A stretch of 64,000 nt of DNA from Megascapheus bottae (taxonomy: Eukaryota > Chordata > Mammalia > Rodentia > Geomyidae): contig JANJXV010000154.1 of the NCBI GenBank assembly GCA_024803745.1, positions 682,001 through 746,000 of the forward strand, read 5' to 3'. Under the pieces are notes generated by a model. The model was not told the DNA's origin, ran no database searches, and saw only the letters and a program-made list of their open reading frames with translations. Positions 44,388-57,795 of the stretch are shown one piece after another (the stretch's first letter is position 1; each line of letters begins with the position of its first letter). Made by a program: the position numbers and the translations under genes.

Positions 44388-47300
44388 TTTTTTAAATGTT
44401 TTATTGTAATTAGTAAAAGGGTTAGATGATATTTGCCAGATAGAAGGTGCATTAATTCACATACATTGATACCCATTCACATGTCTTGGTACCCATTTCC
44501 CTCCAACCCCACACCCCCCACCCGTCTTGGTTTTCCCCCCTTCCCTATCAAATTTCAAATATCCAAATACAAATAAATTCAGTATAACAGATAACAAAGT
44601 GAGATACTATACAAATATGGGATAACCAAGGGACAGCAAACGAGATGAGAGACAACATAGTACATTGAGGACAACAATCATTCATTATGTGGCTTTTGTT
44701 TCAATATCCTGGAGGTCCTTTCATTTAGCTTCACATTATATGGCCTTATATATGGCCTTTTTCTCTATTGCAAATCTCTGCTAGTAGAGCCCAAGGTTTC
44801 TACTGATTATGACGAATGAGGGAAACCACTGAGCCTAAGTTCCTTTGAGTCTGGCTTACTTCACTTAATATGATTTGTTCTAAGTCTTTCCATTTCCTAA
44901 CAAATGGGGCGATGTCATTCTTTCTGACAGCAGCATAGAATTCCATTGTGTACAAACACCACAACTTGTTGATCCACTCATCAACTGAGGGACATCTGGG
45001 TTGGTTCCATATCTTTGCTATGGTGAATAGTGCTGCAATGAACATTGTTGTGCTAGTTGGTTAAGTATGCCCTTGTTTCTGGATTGTTGGGTAAATGCCA
45101 AGTAGTGGAATTGCTGGGTCATAGGGGAGTTCTATGTTTAGCCTTTTGAGGCACTGCCACACTGCTTTCCATAGTGGTTGAACGAGTTTGCACTCCCACC
45201 AACAGTGTAGTAATGATCCCTCCTGGCCACATCCCCTCCAGCATCTGTTGTCATTCGTATTCCTGAACCTGGCCATTCTAACTGGAATGAGGTGGAACTT
45301 AGAGTTGTTTCGATTTGCATTTCTTTTATGACCAGAGATGTGGAGCATTTCTTCATGTGTCTGTAGGCCATTTTTGTTTCTTCTTCAGAGAAGACTCTCT
45401 TTAAGTCTTTGGCCCATTTTGTAATGGGATGGGTGTTACTTTGGAGGTTAGTTTTGGAGTGATTTAATTTTTAGAGTTGTTGATATATTTAGATATGAGG
45501 CCTTTTTCCGTTTTTTGGTTGGTGAAGATCTTCTCCTACTCTGTAGGCTTCCTGATTAGTTTACTAGCTATATCGGTTGCCATACAAAAGCTCTGCAGTT
45601 TAATGCAGTCCCACTTTTCCAGCCTTTCTCTGATTTGTTGTGATTCTTGGTCCTTATTAAGAAAGTTTCGACCTGTGCCACGGAGGCCTAGTGTATCTCC
45701 TATTCCTTCCTGTAAACTTTTCAGTGTGTCAGCTTTTACCTCCAGGTCTTTGATCCATTTGGAGTTAATTCTAGTGCAAGGTGACAAAGAAGGATCCAAA
45801 TTTCGTTTTCTGCAGGTGCTTAACCAGTTCTGCCAGCACAACTTGTTGAAGAGGCTATCTTTCTTCCATTCTATGATTGGCCATAGGTCTGTGGTTTAAT
45901 ATTTCGGTCCGCAGTTCTATTCCTTTGGACCTCAGGCCTGTTCTTGTGCCAGTACCAAGCTGTTTCGAGAATTATTGCTCTGGAATGGAGTCTAAAGTTT
46001 GGAATTGAAATTCCTCCAGCGCTGTTCTTTCTGCTAAGAAGTGTTTTTGCTCTGCGGGGTCTGTTATTATTCCATATGAAATTCTGAATTGCCTCTTCTA
46101 TTTCTTTAAAGAATGACATTGGGATGTTGATGGGTATTGCATTGAATTAGAAGATAGCCCTTGGCAAGATTGTCATTTTCACAATGTTGATTCTTCCAAT
46201 CCAGGAGCATGGGAGGCTTTTCCATTTCCTTAGTTCTGCTTTAATTTCTTTTTTTAGATTTTTAAAGTTTTCATCTAAACGTTCCTTTACATTCTTAGTT
46301 AAGCTAATTCCTAGGTACTTTATTTTCTTTGAGGCTATTGTGAAACGAGTTTCTTTCCTGATTATTGCCACGTTCCTCTCAGTGTTGGCGTAAAGTAAGG
46401 CAGTTGATTTGTGAGGGTTGATTTTATGGCCTGCTACCCTTCCCAAGCTTTGAATCAGCTCAAGGAGCTTGGGACTAGAGTCTATAGGATTCTTTAAATA
46501 CAGAATCATGTCATCTGCAAAGAGGGATAGTTTTATTTCCTCTTTCCCTACTTTGATCACCTTTATGCTTGCTTCTTGCCTTATTGCACTGCCTAGGAAT
46601 TCTTGTACTATGTTAAAAAGGAGTGTAGAGAGTGGGCATCCTTGTCTTGTTAATGATTTTAGAGGGAATGGCTTTAGATTTTCACCATTAAGTATACTAC
46701 TAGCAGTGGGTTTCTCATACACAGCCTTTATTACATTGAGAAATGTTCCATGGATTCCTAGTTTCTCCACATCTTTTAACATAAAGGGGTTTTGGATCTT
46801 GTCAAATGCCTTTTCCGCATCTATTGAGACAATCATGTGATTTTTGTCCTTGCTCCTGTTGATGTGTTGCATTATATTAATTGATTTGTGTATGTTGAAC
46901 CAGCTTTGCCTCCCTGTGATGAATCCAGTTTGATCATAGTGTATAATTTTTTTGATGAGTTGTTGTAGACGGTTGGCCAGTATTTTGTTGAGAAGTTTTG
47001 CATCGATGTTCATCAAAGAAATGGGTCTATAGTTCTCTTTCTTTGATGAATCTCTGTCTGGTTTGGGGATGAGGGATATACTGGCTTCACAGAATGAGTT
47101 TGGTAAAGAACCTTCATTTTCAATTTCGTTGAAGAGCTTGAGGTGTATTGGTGTGAGCTCTGCTTTAAAGACCTTATAGAATTCAGCTGTGAATCCATCT
47201 GGCCCTGGGCTCTTTTTAAGTGGAAGTTGTCTAATTTCCATTTCTATTTCAGAGCTTGAAATAGGCCTGTTGAGTTGGGTTAGCTCTTCTTGGTTCAGTG

Positions 47301-48242
47301 TGTGTATGTTAATATTGTCTAGGAATTCATCCATTTCTACTAGATTCTCAAATTTGTTGGCGTAAAGTTTTGAAAAGTATGCCCTCATGATATTCTGGAT
47401 CTTGGTAATTTCTGTCATGATATTACCATTTTCATCTGCGATTTTGTTTATTTCGATATGCTCTCTCCTTTTTTTGGTAAGATTTCCTAAGGGCTTGTCA
47501 ATTTTGTTAATTCTTTCAAAGAACCAACTCCTTGTTTTGTTGATTCTTTCTATAGATTTTTTTTATTCCAAATCATTTAATTCTGCTTTGATTTTAATAA
47601 TTTGCTTTCTCCTAATGGGTTTAGGGTTGGTTTGTTGCTCTTTTTCCAGGAGGTTAAGGTGAAACATTAACTAGTTGGTTTGCCATTTTTCCAACTTGCT
47701 GTTGTAGGCACTCAGTGCTATAAATTTTCCTCTGAGTACTGCCTTTGTTGTGTCCCTAAGGAGTTGATATTTGTGTGCTCCTTATTGTTCAATTTCATAA
47801 ACAGTTTGATATCTGTTCTGATCTCTTCGATTACCCATTGTTTTTGATTCAACAATGTGTTGTTCAGTCTCCATTAGTTACAGGGTTTTCGATCCAATTT
47901 GATGCCTTTATGGTCTGAGAGTGTGCATTAAATGATTTCAGTGTTTCTGAATCTGTCCAGGTTTGTTTTATGGCCTAAGATGTGGTCTATTTTAGAAAAT
48001 GTTCCATGTGATGCTGAGGAAAACGTATATTGTGTTGTTACTGGGTGGAATATTTTGCAGATGTCTGTTAGATATAGTTGGTCTATATAGTTGTTAAATA
48101 CAGAATCATGTCATCTGCAAAGAGGGATAGTTTTATTTCCTCCTTCTCCACTTGGATCCCCTTTATGCTTGCTTCTTGCCTTATTGCACTGCCTAGGAAT
48201 TCTAGTACTATGTTAAAAAGGAGTGGAGAGAGTGGGCATCCT
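44388..48242 (-). mobile_element. L1 element with 3' end, ORF2, and a rejoined RT fragment
   Basis: 3'UTR and ORF2 run continuously from the T-rich tail (about 44,388) to the endonuclease region at about 48,095. The sequence then jumps back to RT sequence (48,096-48,242, aaatacagaatcatgtcatctgcaaag), which is already present once at 46,497. This corresponds to joining copy-1 position about 7,316 to about 12,195. It also lacks about 25 bp in the endonuclease at about 47,890. Confidence 0.9.
44800..48095 (-). pseudogene. L1 ORF2, broken, copy C
   Basis: Longest open block 47,418-46,147 (423 codons): the RT region with [45 protein letters not shown] and [12 protein letters not shown]. The frame is lost near 46,145 (before [14 protein letters not shown] at 46,119), again near 45,870 with loss of about 30 bp, and near 45,370 and 45,050. 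C-terminal blocks with [18 protein letters not shown] (45,348-45,061) and the end at 44,800 remain. The endonuclease part is truncated. Confidence 0.9.
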
Positions 48243-51200
48243 GAATGCTACCCAGTACCACTTTTATACAAAGCTTAGGCCTGTGGCATTTTACGCACAA
48301 TTCAACGCTCTGTTTTTTGCTGGTTAATTAGTGGTAAAAATCTTATGGAATTTATTGTGTGGCTGATTTTGAACTGGAATCCTCAGGTCTCAGCTTATCT
48401 TGAGTAGCTAGGAGTACAGTACTTTTACAACCTGTATGCTCATACACATCGCTTCTGATCCAAACACTCATTTTCAATTTAACTAACAAGATGTGAGGAA
48501 AGATGATTGACTGTAATTTACTAGATGGGCTTCTAGTCAGTATATATTTCCACTTCCACTCTGAAGCCAGCGAAAGGTTTTTGGTACTTGTTTCAACTAT
48601 CTCCCAAAGAGGAAATAATGTGTGAGTACGTTTGCTAGTATTTCAGATAGGAGATGGACTTTGGTGTTTGGAACCTGTTGGGCAGAGTGTATCAGCTGGG
48701 CTGTGATAACAGAGATGATGTTTCAGACAGGAATATTTTCATAACAGACAGACTTAGTCCAGATCCTTGGATTTCAGGCCTTGAGTAGATAGAATTACAA
48801 GTGTGAGCTGCCACCACTACCTGGTTCATTTTGGAAACCTTAATTGCTTCTCATTTGTTCCTTTCCTTTTTTGGAAGATTGATCTAAGCTGGCTGATTGT
48901 GCATCACAATGAAGTGATTGGCCTCAGGAATTGCAAATATTTGTTTCATCAGCACGGAATGAATGAAAGTTGATCTAAACCCAATAGTATTTTCCTTCTG
49001 ATAAATAGGGAACTTACTTATATCATTTTTCCTTGCCTTTGCTTTCCCAAAGCAAACAACATGTTTCTTAAAAACTATACTTCATGAGAATATTATAATT
49101 AGAAGCTATCTTCTGCACACTTCAGAATAGTCCTTGCATTTATACACTTATATTACAATATTAGGTAGAAGAATGGTGACTGTTAGTTTCATAACTATTT
49201 CATATGTTTTACTCTTTAAGGCTCATTAACTCAAGAAGGGATTAAATACATTTAGATAATAGTAGATCATAGCTGCTGCTGATTTGATGTGTGTGCAGAT
49301 GATACACAGATTAATTAGGATTACTCAAAAGTTTTGTTCAAATTTTCAGTAGTAGACTGCTATGCTAACGGGAAGGTGATAGTAATGATGCTGAAATTCT
49401 ATGAATCAGCTATGAAGCAGAATTTCAGGGGAGAGTATTTGCTAGGGACTTAATTTCTAAGACGCATATCAAGAATATTGAACTATAACTCCAAATGATG
49501 GACGACTCAGCGTCACATTTTGTTTGTTTTATGCAAGTCTTGGGACTTGAACCCAGGGCCTGGGAACTGTCCTTAAATGTTTTTTTTTGCTTCAGGCTAG
49601 TGTTCTACCACTTTATCCACAGCTCCACTTCCAGATTTTTGGTAATGAACTGTAAATCAGAATATCATGCAATTTGTTTGGGCTGGATTCAAACCTGATT
49701 CTGTGTAGATAGGATTCCAAGTGTGAGCGCACAGAGCCTGGCTAGTATCATTCATCATTCAAGTCATGGGACTGCAATTCTGCATCTGGGTCTTGTCACT
49801 GAGCTTTTCAGCTCAAGACTACTGCCCTATCCCTTGAGCCATAGGGCCACTTCTGGGTTTCTGGTGGTTAATTGGAGATAAGAGTCACATGGACTTCAGT
49901 GCCCAGGCTGACTTTGAACTGCTATCCTTGGATCCCAGCCTCTTGAGTAGCTACATTTACAAGTGTGAGCCACCATACCCAGCTAAATTATTTTTTAAGT
50001 TAATTTTTTTTGTTAAGTCAATATATAGTTGGCATAGGGTTACATAAGTAATGAACACATTTCTTAAGAAAATTGTTATCCCCTCCCTCATTTTCTCTGT
50101 TTTCCTACCCTCAGCCCCCTCTCCACCCAGATTGTTCAGTTCATTTCCGTTTAGTGTCTTCCAAGTATCACTGTTCAATTGGTTCACCCTTTTTCCTTTG
50201 TTTTTTTTTTTTTACCATTTTATTATACCCTCTCCATTCCAAATCACATAAACCTATGTACAAGACACAGGGTACCCGAATTCAACACAGTGACTACAGA
50301 GAATAAAACTAAAGGGAAAAAGAAGAAAAGAGGTAAAAAGCAAAGAAAATGAAAGAACATCATACAGTACCTTAGAAGCAACAACACTGAAAAAACAAAA
50401 CATAAAACCTTGGGCTGAAAATGAAGCTTGCCTAGCATGTATGAAACCCTGGATTCCATTCCTCAGCACCACATAAACAAAAAACTGGAAGTGCCACTGT
50501 GACTCAGCTGGTAGATTTCTAACGTTCAGCACAGAGTGTCTCCAAGTGACAAAAATCTGTCACATTTAAGTCAGGCTTCAAAACTTTGCTAGGAACCAGT
50601 TACGTGATTTGGAAGAAAGTCCAATTTTCAAAGAATCACTAGCCAGGCGCTGGAGGGTCATAATTGTCATTCTACTAGCCAGGGAGAAGGTGAATCAAAG
50701 CCTTTGCAAGCAAAAAAACGAAAACAAAACAAACTGTAAGATTCTACTCTCCACTTATCCACCCAAAAACTAAGTGGAGTTGTGGCTAAAACTGGTACAG
50801 CATTAGCCTTGAGGAAAAAGATCTAAGAGATCTTGCCCAGGTCCAAAGTTCAAGCTCCCCACCAAGAAAGAAAAAAAAGGAGTACAGATACTTTAGTTTC
50901 AAAAGTATATCTGGATATCTTAGTAGATTTTTCTGATCTTTCCTCATTCATCTCATGGAACCACATAATCTTGATCCTGATCTGACTAAGAGCCTGCATT
51001 GTGCTTAATAAATTCATTCCACATATTCCAGTAGAATCTGGACAGCTAACAGCCACTTACCAATGCTTTATTCTACGTTTAGGCCAGTATGTCTTCATAC
51101 CATCTACACAGTCAGCTATATCATCTTTCCAGAAGTATCATTGAGTGTAGAACACTCAGAACTAAAATAATTGCATAAAGATGTAATAAAATCTCTTGAT

Positions 51201-52256
51201 TCATTAAGAAAATTTCTGTACCACTTAGAGCAAGTACATTAGTGGTATTTACCTCTAGCCTCTTTTTTAAAAAAATTTATTAACATTGAAATTTACATCA
51301 TATTTCAAATGTCATGTTTAACCAACAAGTATTCAAGAAGGGAATCGCTATACAATCACTGGCACATAGATTTTAGAATATAGTAAAAGTTAAGCTGAGT
51401 CATTGTATGTCATAGATACAGATTAATCTATAATAAAACACATGTCTATAGAGTGTATAGTCTATCCTAGATTTTTATGTCTATGTAGTTATGTTTATAT
51501 CTCCAAAATTATGTCCAGAACTTTGGGTATCAACTATTCAATCATCGCTCTACTACTGTTTGAAACTAATATCTATATATTAAGGATACCATGTACCTTT
51601 TGTTCCTTGGTCTTGACTTATCTCACTCAACAGGGTTCACTCTAATTTCATCCACTATCCCAAAAATGCCATTATTATTTTTTTCTGTGCAGATCTTCTT
51701 TTTATGTATTTATTTTTATTGTAATTTATAGAAGGGTTACATTATATTCACCAGATAGAAGGTGCATTACTTCTCAAACTTTGATACCCCATGTAATGAT
51801 ATGGTCCCCATTTCCCTTCCCCTACCCCCACTCATGTTCATTTCCCCCCTTCCCTATCCAATTTCAAATAACCAATTAGGCACATATGAAATATATCATA
51901 AAACAAGGTGAAATATTGTAACAATATGATATAACCAAGGGATAGCAAAAGAGATAAAAGATCACATAGTTCATTAAGGACAACAATCACTCATTATATG
52001 AGTTTTGTTTCTTTATCTTGGAGGTCCTTACATTTAGTGTCATACTATTTGTCACGATGTCTCTAGATTTTGTTCTATTATAAATCTCTGGTAGCAGAGC
52101 CCAAGGTTTCTACTGAATTTGACAAATGAGGGAGACTCTTGGGCCTATGTTCCTTTGAGTTTGGCTTACTTCACTTAATATGATTTTTTTCCTTTTCATC
52201 CACTTCCCCGAGAATGCCATTATTTTATCTAGTCGGTTGGCTGTATATCATTCCAT

Positions 52257-52270
52257 TGTGTGTGTGTGCG

Positions 52271-52328
<58 letters not shown>
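52257..52328. repeat. (TG)n microsatellite, copy 2
   Basis: A longer and purer TG tract than its copy-1 counterpart at 16,356-16,413. Confidence 0.95.
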
Positions 52329-55300
52329 ATCACATTTTTTGTAGTAGGGCATCTGGTTGTTTCCATCATCCAGGCTCATTTTCTACAGATATTTTTATAG
52401 TCTCTTTTTTATTTTGAGGGTAATGTATAGAGGGGTTACGATTACATTTACAGGTAGTGGACTGCATTACTTCTCACACATTTATTCCACTCCACATGTT
52501 TTTGTCCCCAGTTCCCTCTCCCCTCCCCTTCCCAATCATCTTGTTTCCCCCCTTCCCTTTCCTATTTGACATAAACAAATAAACATATATACAATATGCC
52601 AGGGAAAAAATCAGATACAGTAACAATCTGACATTAACCAAAGGGCAAAATAAGAGATGAGAAATAACATAGTAGATTAAGGACAAAAATCACACAAGAT
52701 TAAGAGCAACGATGACACAAGATATAGCTCTTGTTCCCATATCCTAAAGATCCTTTCATTTAGTCTCATCCTATATGAACTTATATACCTAGGTTTTTGA
52801 GTTATTGTAATCCTCTGCTAGGAGAGTCCTAGATGTGAACTAATTGTTACAAATGAGGGAAACCATTGAGCTTATGTTTCTTTGGGTCTGGCTTGCTTCA
52901 CTTAATATGAATTTTTCCAAGACTTTCCATTTCCTTACAAATGGGGCGATGTCTTTCCTTCTGATGGCAGCATAGCATTCCATTGTGTATAAGTACCACA
53001 TCTTCTTGATTCAGTCATCTACTGAGTGGCATCTGGGTTGGTTTCATAGCTTTGCTATGGTAAATAGTGCTGCAATGAGCATCATTGTGCTAGTGGCTTT
53101 AGAATGTCCTTTTTTCTGGGCAATTGGGTAGATGCCAAGTAGTGGATTTGCTGGATCATAGGGGAGCTCTATGTTCAGTCTTTTGAGGAACCACCACACT
53201 GCTTTCCCTAGTGGTTGAACGAGTTTATACTCACACCAACAGTGTAGGTGTGATCCCCCTGGTCACTTCCCCACCAGTATCTCTTATTAGATTTTTTGAT
53301 AATGTCCATTCTGACTGGAGTCAGGAGGAATCTCAAAGTTGTTTTGATTTTCATTTCCCTTATTGCTAGAGATATGGAGCATTTCTTCATGTGTCTAAAG
53401 CCCATTTTAATTTTTTCTTCAGAGAATACTCTTTTAAGTCTTTAGCCCACCTTTTAATAGGATGGTTGTTTCTTTGAAGATTTGTTTGGGAGAGATTCAT
53501 TTTTTTCAGCTATAGATATATTTTAGATAACTACATATATTTTTGTAGAAAAAAGAATGGAAGTCATCATGCTGGCTCACAATTTAATTTCAGCTACTTA
53601 GGATGCTCAGGGTTTAGAATCACAGGTCAAAGCCAACCAGGGCCCTACAGTGTGTGAGATCAAACTCTGTGATCATACAATGACTGTAAGAGGAATCTCA
53701 CTGCCTGGGAATGTAGCCTAATGGTAGAGTGCTCACCTAGAATGCATGAAGACCTAGGTTCTATTCACCGGTACCGCATACTCAGAATAAAAGCTAGAAG
53801 TGGCGCTGTGTCTCAAGAGGCAGAGCACTCACCTTGGGCAAGCGAGTCCAATGAAAATGTCTAGGCCCTGAGTCCAAGCCGTAGGACTGGCAAAAAGAAA
53901 AAAAAAGAGCAATCTTACTTAAGTAACAAGGAATGTACCCTATATTTATACAGACAGAAAAATTCATTAAGAAATTAGAAAATATGTATAAAGTGCATAA
54001 TTTCTTTGGCGTGTTGGCACTGGGTCTTCAACTGAGTGCTTCAGCTCTATCCCTGACCTTTTCTGCTCAAGGCTAGCACTGTACCAATGCAGCCTCAAAT
54101 CAACTATCTTCAATTGAGATATAAGCGATGAATATTTCAGGGTGCTTCATGAAAAACATTTTTATAAATTGAAACTTTCAACACAGTCTTATTTTAGTAT
54201 GAATGTTGAGATGGGAAGAGACAGAAAAAGTGAAATGTTTCCTGATCGCCATAGAGAAGAGACTCAGCAGAACCACTGTGGTCTGCAGGCTTCTTTGTGA
54301 GTTTTGTTTGCTTGTTTGATTTTTGTCAATTGTGGGGCTTGAACTCTGGGCCTGGGCACTGTCCCTGAGCTATTCAGCTCAAGGCTAGTGCTTTAATCTG
54401 TGAGCCACAGTGCCACTTCTGGTTTTTCTGGCAGTTAACTGGGTACTTTGACTGGCTTTAAACTTTGATTCTCAGATCTTAGCCTCCTGAGTAGCTAAGA
54501 TTATAGGTGTGAGGTACCATCACCAGGCTGCTGCTCTGTTACTATGCAGGTTCTGGATCAAGAACTTCAAGTTCTTACTTCAATTTTTTCTTCTCTTGCC
54601 TGATACCCTGCCATTTGAACGAAGCCCCAGTTCCTGGTCTTTGTTGGTTAATGAGAGATATTATGGTTTTCTAATATTCAGAGCAACGATTATAAAACCC
54701 AGCATTTTACTTACTTGAATAACTTAAGAGACAGGACCTAGTGAGATGGAAAACAAAATTTTTTTTCAAGTTGCTATCCTGTTCTAATGCATAAGTCTGG
54801 CTATTTTGCTTACACACAAATATGTATTTTACCACTTTCTACTCTATTTTTGCTTAGCTTAAAACCACCACTGCCATTTCATAGATTTTGTTGTTGTTGT
54901 TTGTGGTGCTTGAACTCTTTGCCTGGGCTGTTCCTCAGATCTTCAGTTCAATGCCAGTGCTCTACTACTTTTGATTTGGCCACTCCTGGGCTTGAACTCA
55001 GGGACTGAGCACTGTCCTTATATTTTCTCAAGGCTAGGGCTCTACCACTTCAGCCTCAGCACCACTTCCAGCATTTTTCTATGAATGTGATATTGAGGAA
55101 TTGAACCCAGGTCTTCGTGCATGCTAGGCAAGCACTCTACTACTAGGCCAAACTCCCAGCCCAAAATTATTCATCATTACTATTAGCTATCTTCTTTTTT
55201 TATTATTGATTCGTCATGGTGCTTGGACTTTGGGCCTGGACTGTCCCTGACCTCTTCAGCTCAAGGCTAGCGCTCTTGCTCTACAGCTCCATTTTTGGTT

Positions 55301-55439
55301 TCTGGTAGTTAATTGGTGATGTAAGTCTCACAAACATATGTGTCCAGGCTGGCTTTGGGCTTTGAACCAAGATCCTCCAATCTCAGCCTCCATAGTAGGT
55401 AAAATTACACGCTTCAGCCAGCAGTGCCTGACTGTTTGA

Positions 55440-55559
55440 TGTCTCTGTCTCTGTCTCTCTGTCTCTGTCTGTCTCTGTCGGTCTGCCTCTCTCTCTCTCT
55501 CTCTCTCTATCTGTCTCTCTCTCTCTGTCTCTCTGTCTCTCTGTCTCTCTGCCTCTCTG

Positions 55560-55616
<57 letters not shown>
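55440..55616. repeat. (TCTG)n/(TC)n compound microsatellite, copy 2
   Basis: Counterpart of 19,522-19,700. Pure TC runs occupy different positions, and the end lacks the TTTT junction. Confidence 0.95.
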
Positions 55617-55618
<2 letters not shown>

Positions 55619-57795
55619 TGTAAGACTTTAATTGTGCACCTGGGCAGTGTCCCTGGGCTCTTCAGCTCAAGGCTACAACCTTAAACACCTTGAGCCACAG
55701 TGTCACTTCTGGTTTTCTGGTGCTTAAGTGGAAGTAACAGTTTCATGGACTTTAGTGTCTGGCCTGGCTTTGAACTGTGATCCTCAGAACCCAACCTTCT
55801 GAGATCATTTCCAGCTTTTTTTTTGGTGTAAGTGGTACAGAGTAATTGAACACAGGGCTTTGTGCATACTAGGCAAGCAAACTACCACTAGTGTGCACTC
55901 CAGCCTTAGATAAGGGCTTTCTTTTTCTTTTTCTTTTTTTCACTCATGGGGCTTGAACTCTGGGCCTGGATGTTTACCTTAAGCTCTTCAGCTCAAGGCA
56001 AGAGCTCTACCACTTGAGGCACATTGTCATTTTGAATTTTCTGGATTATTTGGAAATAAGATTCTCACAGATTTTTATGCCTGGGCCGTCTTTGAACCTC
56101 GATCCTCCAGGGTAGCTAGGATTACCAGGGTGAGCCACCACTCACGGGCATTAAATTATTATTTTTTGCATGTCCTATGGCTTCAACTCATGGCCAGAGC
56201 ACTGTCCTAGGGCTTGCTCAAGGATAGCACTTTACTTCAGCCAGCCAACTCCCGGTCCAAATAGGCCACTCTTGAAGCTAGAATTACAGAGATCTGCCAT
56301 AATACTGGCATGTCGTTATCTAAGTTTATAATTTTTCTTCTATTTTTGATGGCTTTTCCTTAGTGTACATATTTCCTACATATTTTATGGAAAACTTCCT
56401 TCCCACTGGGGCCATAAGTTAAGCCTAGTGGAAGAGTTCTTGCCGAGCATGAATGAAGACCCAAGTTCAATTCCTCAGCACAACATAGATAAAAAAAGAT
56501 AAAAGTGGTGCTGTGGCACATGTGATAGAACTTGCGCCTTAAGAATAAACAAAAACAAAAACAACGATCGTGCTCAGGTCCTGAGTCTAAGCCCAGTACT
56601 GGCAAAAAAAAATTCTGCCCAAAATAGACATTTAAACTCATTGTACTTTTCAAAAAATTTGTTGTCAAGGTGATATACAAAGAGATTGCTGTTACATATG
56701 TAATGAGTACATTTCTTGTAAAAACTGTTACCCCCTTCCCCCTTTTCTTTTTCCCTTCCCCCTAGTCATAAATTTCATTTACAACAAATATGTATGTATT
56801 TTCATTCCTGAAAAAAATAGTTTAAAATGTGTTCAAATAAATGATGTAGGTTGATATATTTATCAAAATGGATTACTTGAACTCTAAAATAAACATTCTA
56901 GGTAATTTTTCTCATAAAATTGTAGTAATGCTATAAAAATGATAAAAAAGGAATTTTAGTTATTAATTTCTTATGTTTTACCTTTAACATTATTACACTA
57001 AGCATACTGTTTATGCTATTAATACAGACAGCATGAAATATGATTATGTAAAAAAATTAAATGATTAAAAATAGTAAGGTTGGGGGCCAGTAGTTTGGCT
57101 TGGTGGCACACACTCTGGACTGGCAAAAAAGAAGTAGTTTTAGATAAAACAGATTTATTTCCAAATGTGTGGAAAATGGGTGATTTCTTGTTTCACTAGT
57201 CCTGCGGCTTGAACTGAGGGACCAGGAACTGTCCTTGGCCACATTTGTTCAAGGGTGGCACTCTGACACCTGAGCCACAGTGCCCCATCTGCTTTTTCTG
57301 TGTATGCAGTGCCGAGGAATTGAATCAAGGTCTTCTTGTATACTAGGCGAGCACTCTTCAACTAGGCCACATTCAAAGCCAAAGTAGATTTTTGATGCTA
57401 TTGTGGAGTTTTAATTTTCTTAAATATTTGTACAAAGCACAATGGATATATAAACAGACTTGAACTCACAGAACAGAGTCCCACATAATATTACAGTTAC
57501 TCTGGCACTTCTCCCGATTGACAAAACACATTTCCAGGCATCTGCTCTGTCCTTAAGCTTTGGTAGCTGACTTGTCTTTCCATGGAGGCCTGGCCTGGAT
57601 TCCTGGTGATTCCATGCATTTCATAGTTCCCTGTATATCCAGTAAGGTTGTCTTCTATGGGACCAGACCTGTCTGGTTTTTGGCCCACCCAGGACCTATG
57701 TGTCTGAGGTCTCACATTATAAGTGGAAAATAAAACACAGTATAATAAGCACTGAAGAACTGCACACCATAATATTAACAATGAGAGTTTAATAG

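Larger units (their letters stand above)
48243..57400. mobile_element. Copy-2 repeat-rich stretch (counterpart of 12,346-21,480)
   Basis: The same order of elements at +35.9 kb: SINE remnants (48,260-48,830), two antisense B1-ID (49,515-49,990), L1 3'-like piece (49,990-50,230), ID and B1-ID (50,420-50,890), split old L1 (51,261-52,380), older L1 3' end (52,385-53,560), B1 plus ID (53,565-53,910), SINE clusters (54,015-54,530; 54,890-55,425; 55,617-56,320), ID plus L1-like (56,415-56,770) and ID pieces (57,085-57,380). No additional insertion was seen relative to copy 1. Confidence 0.85.
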
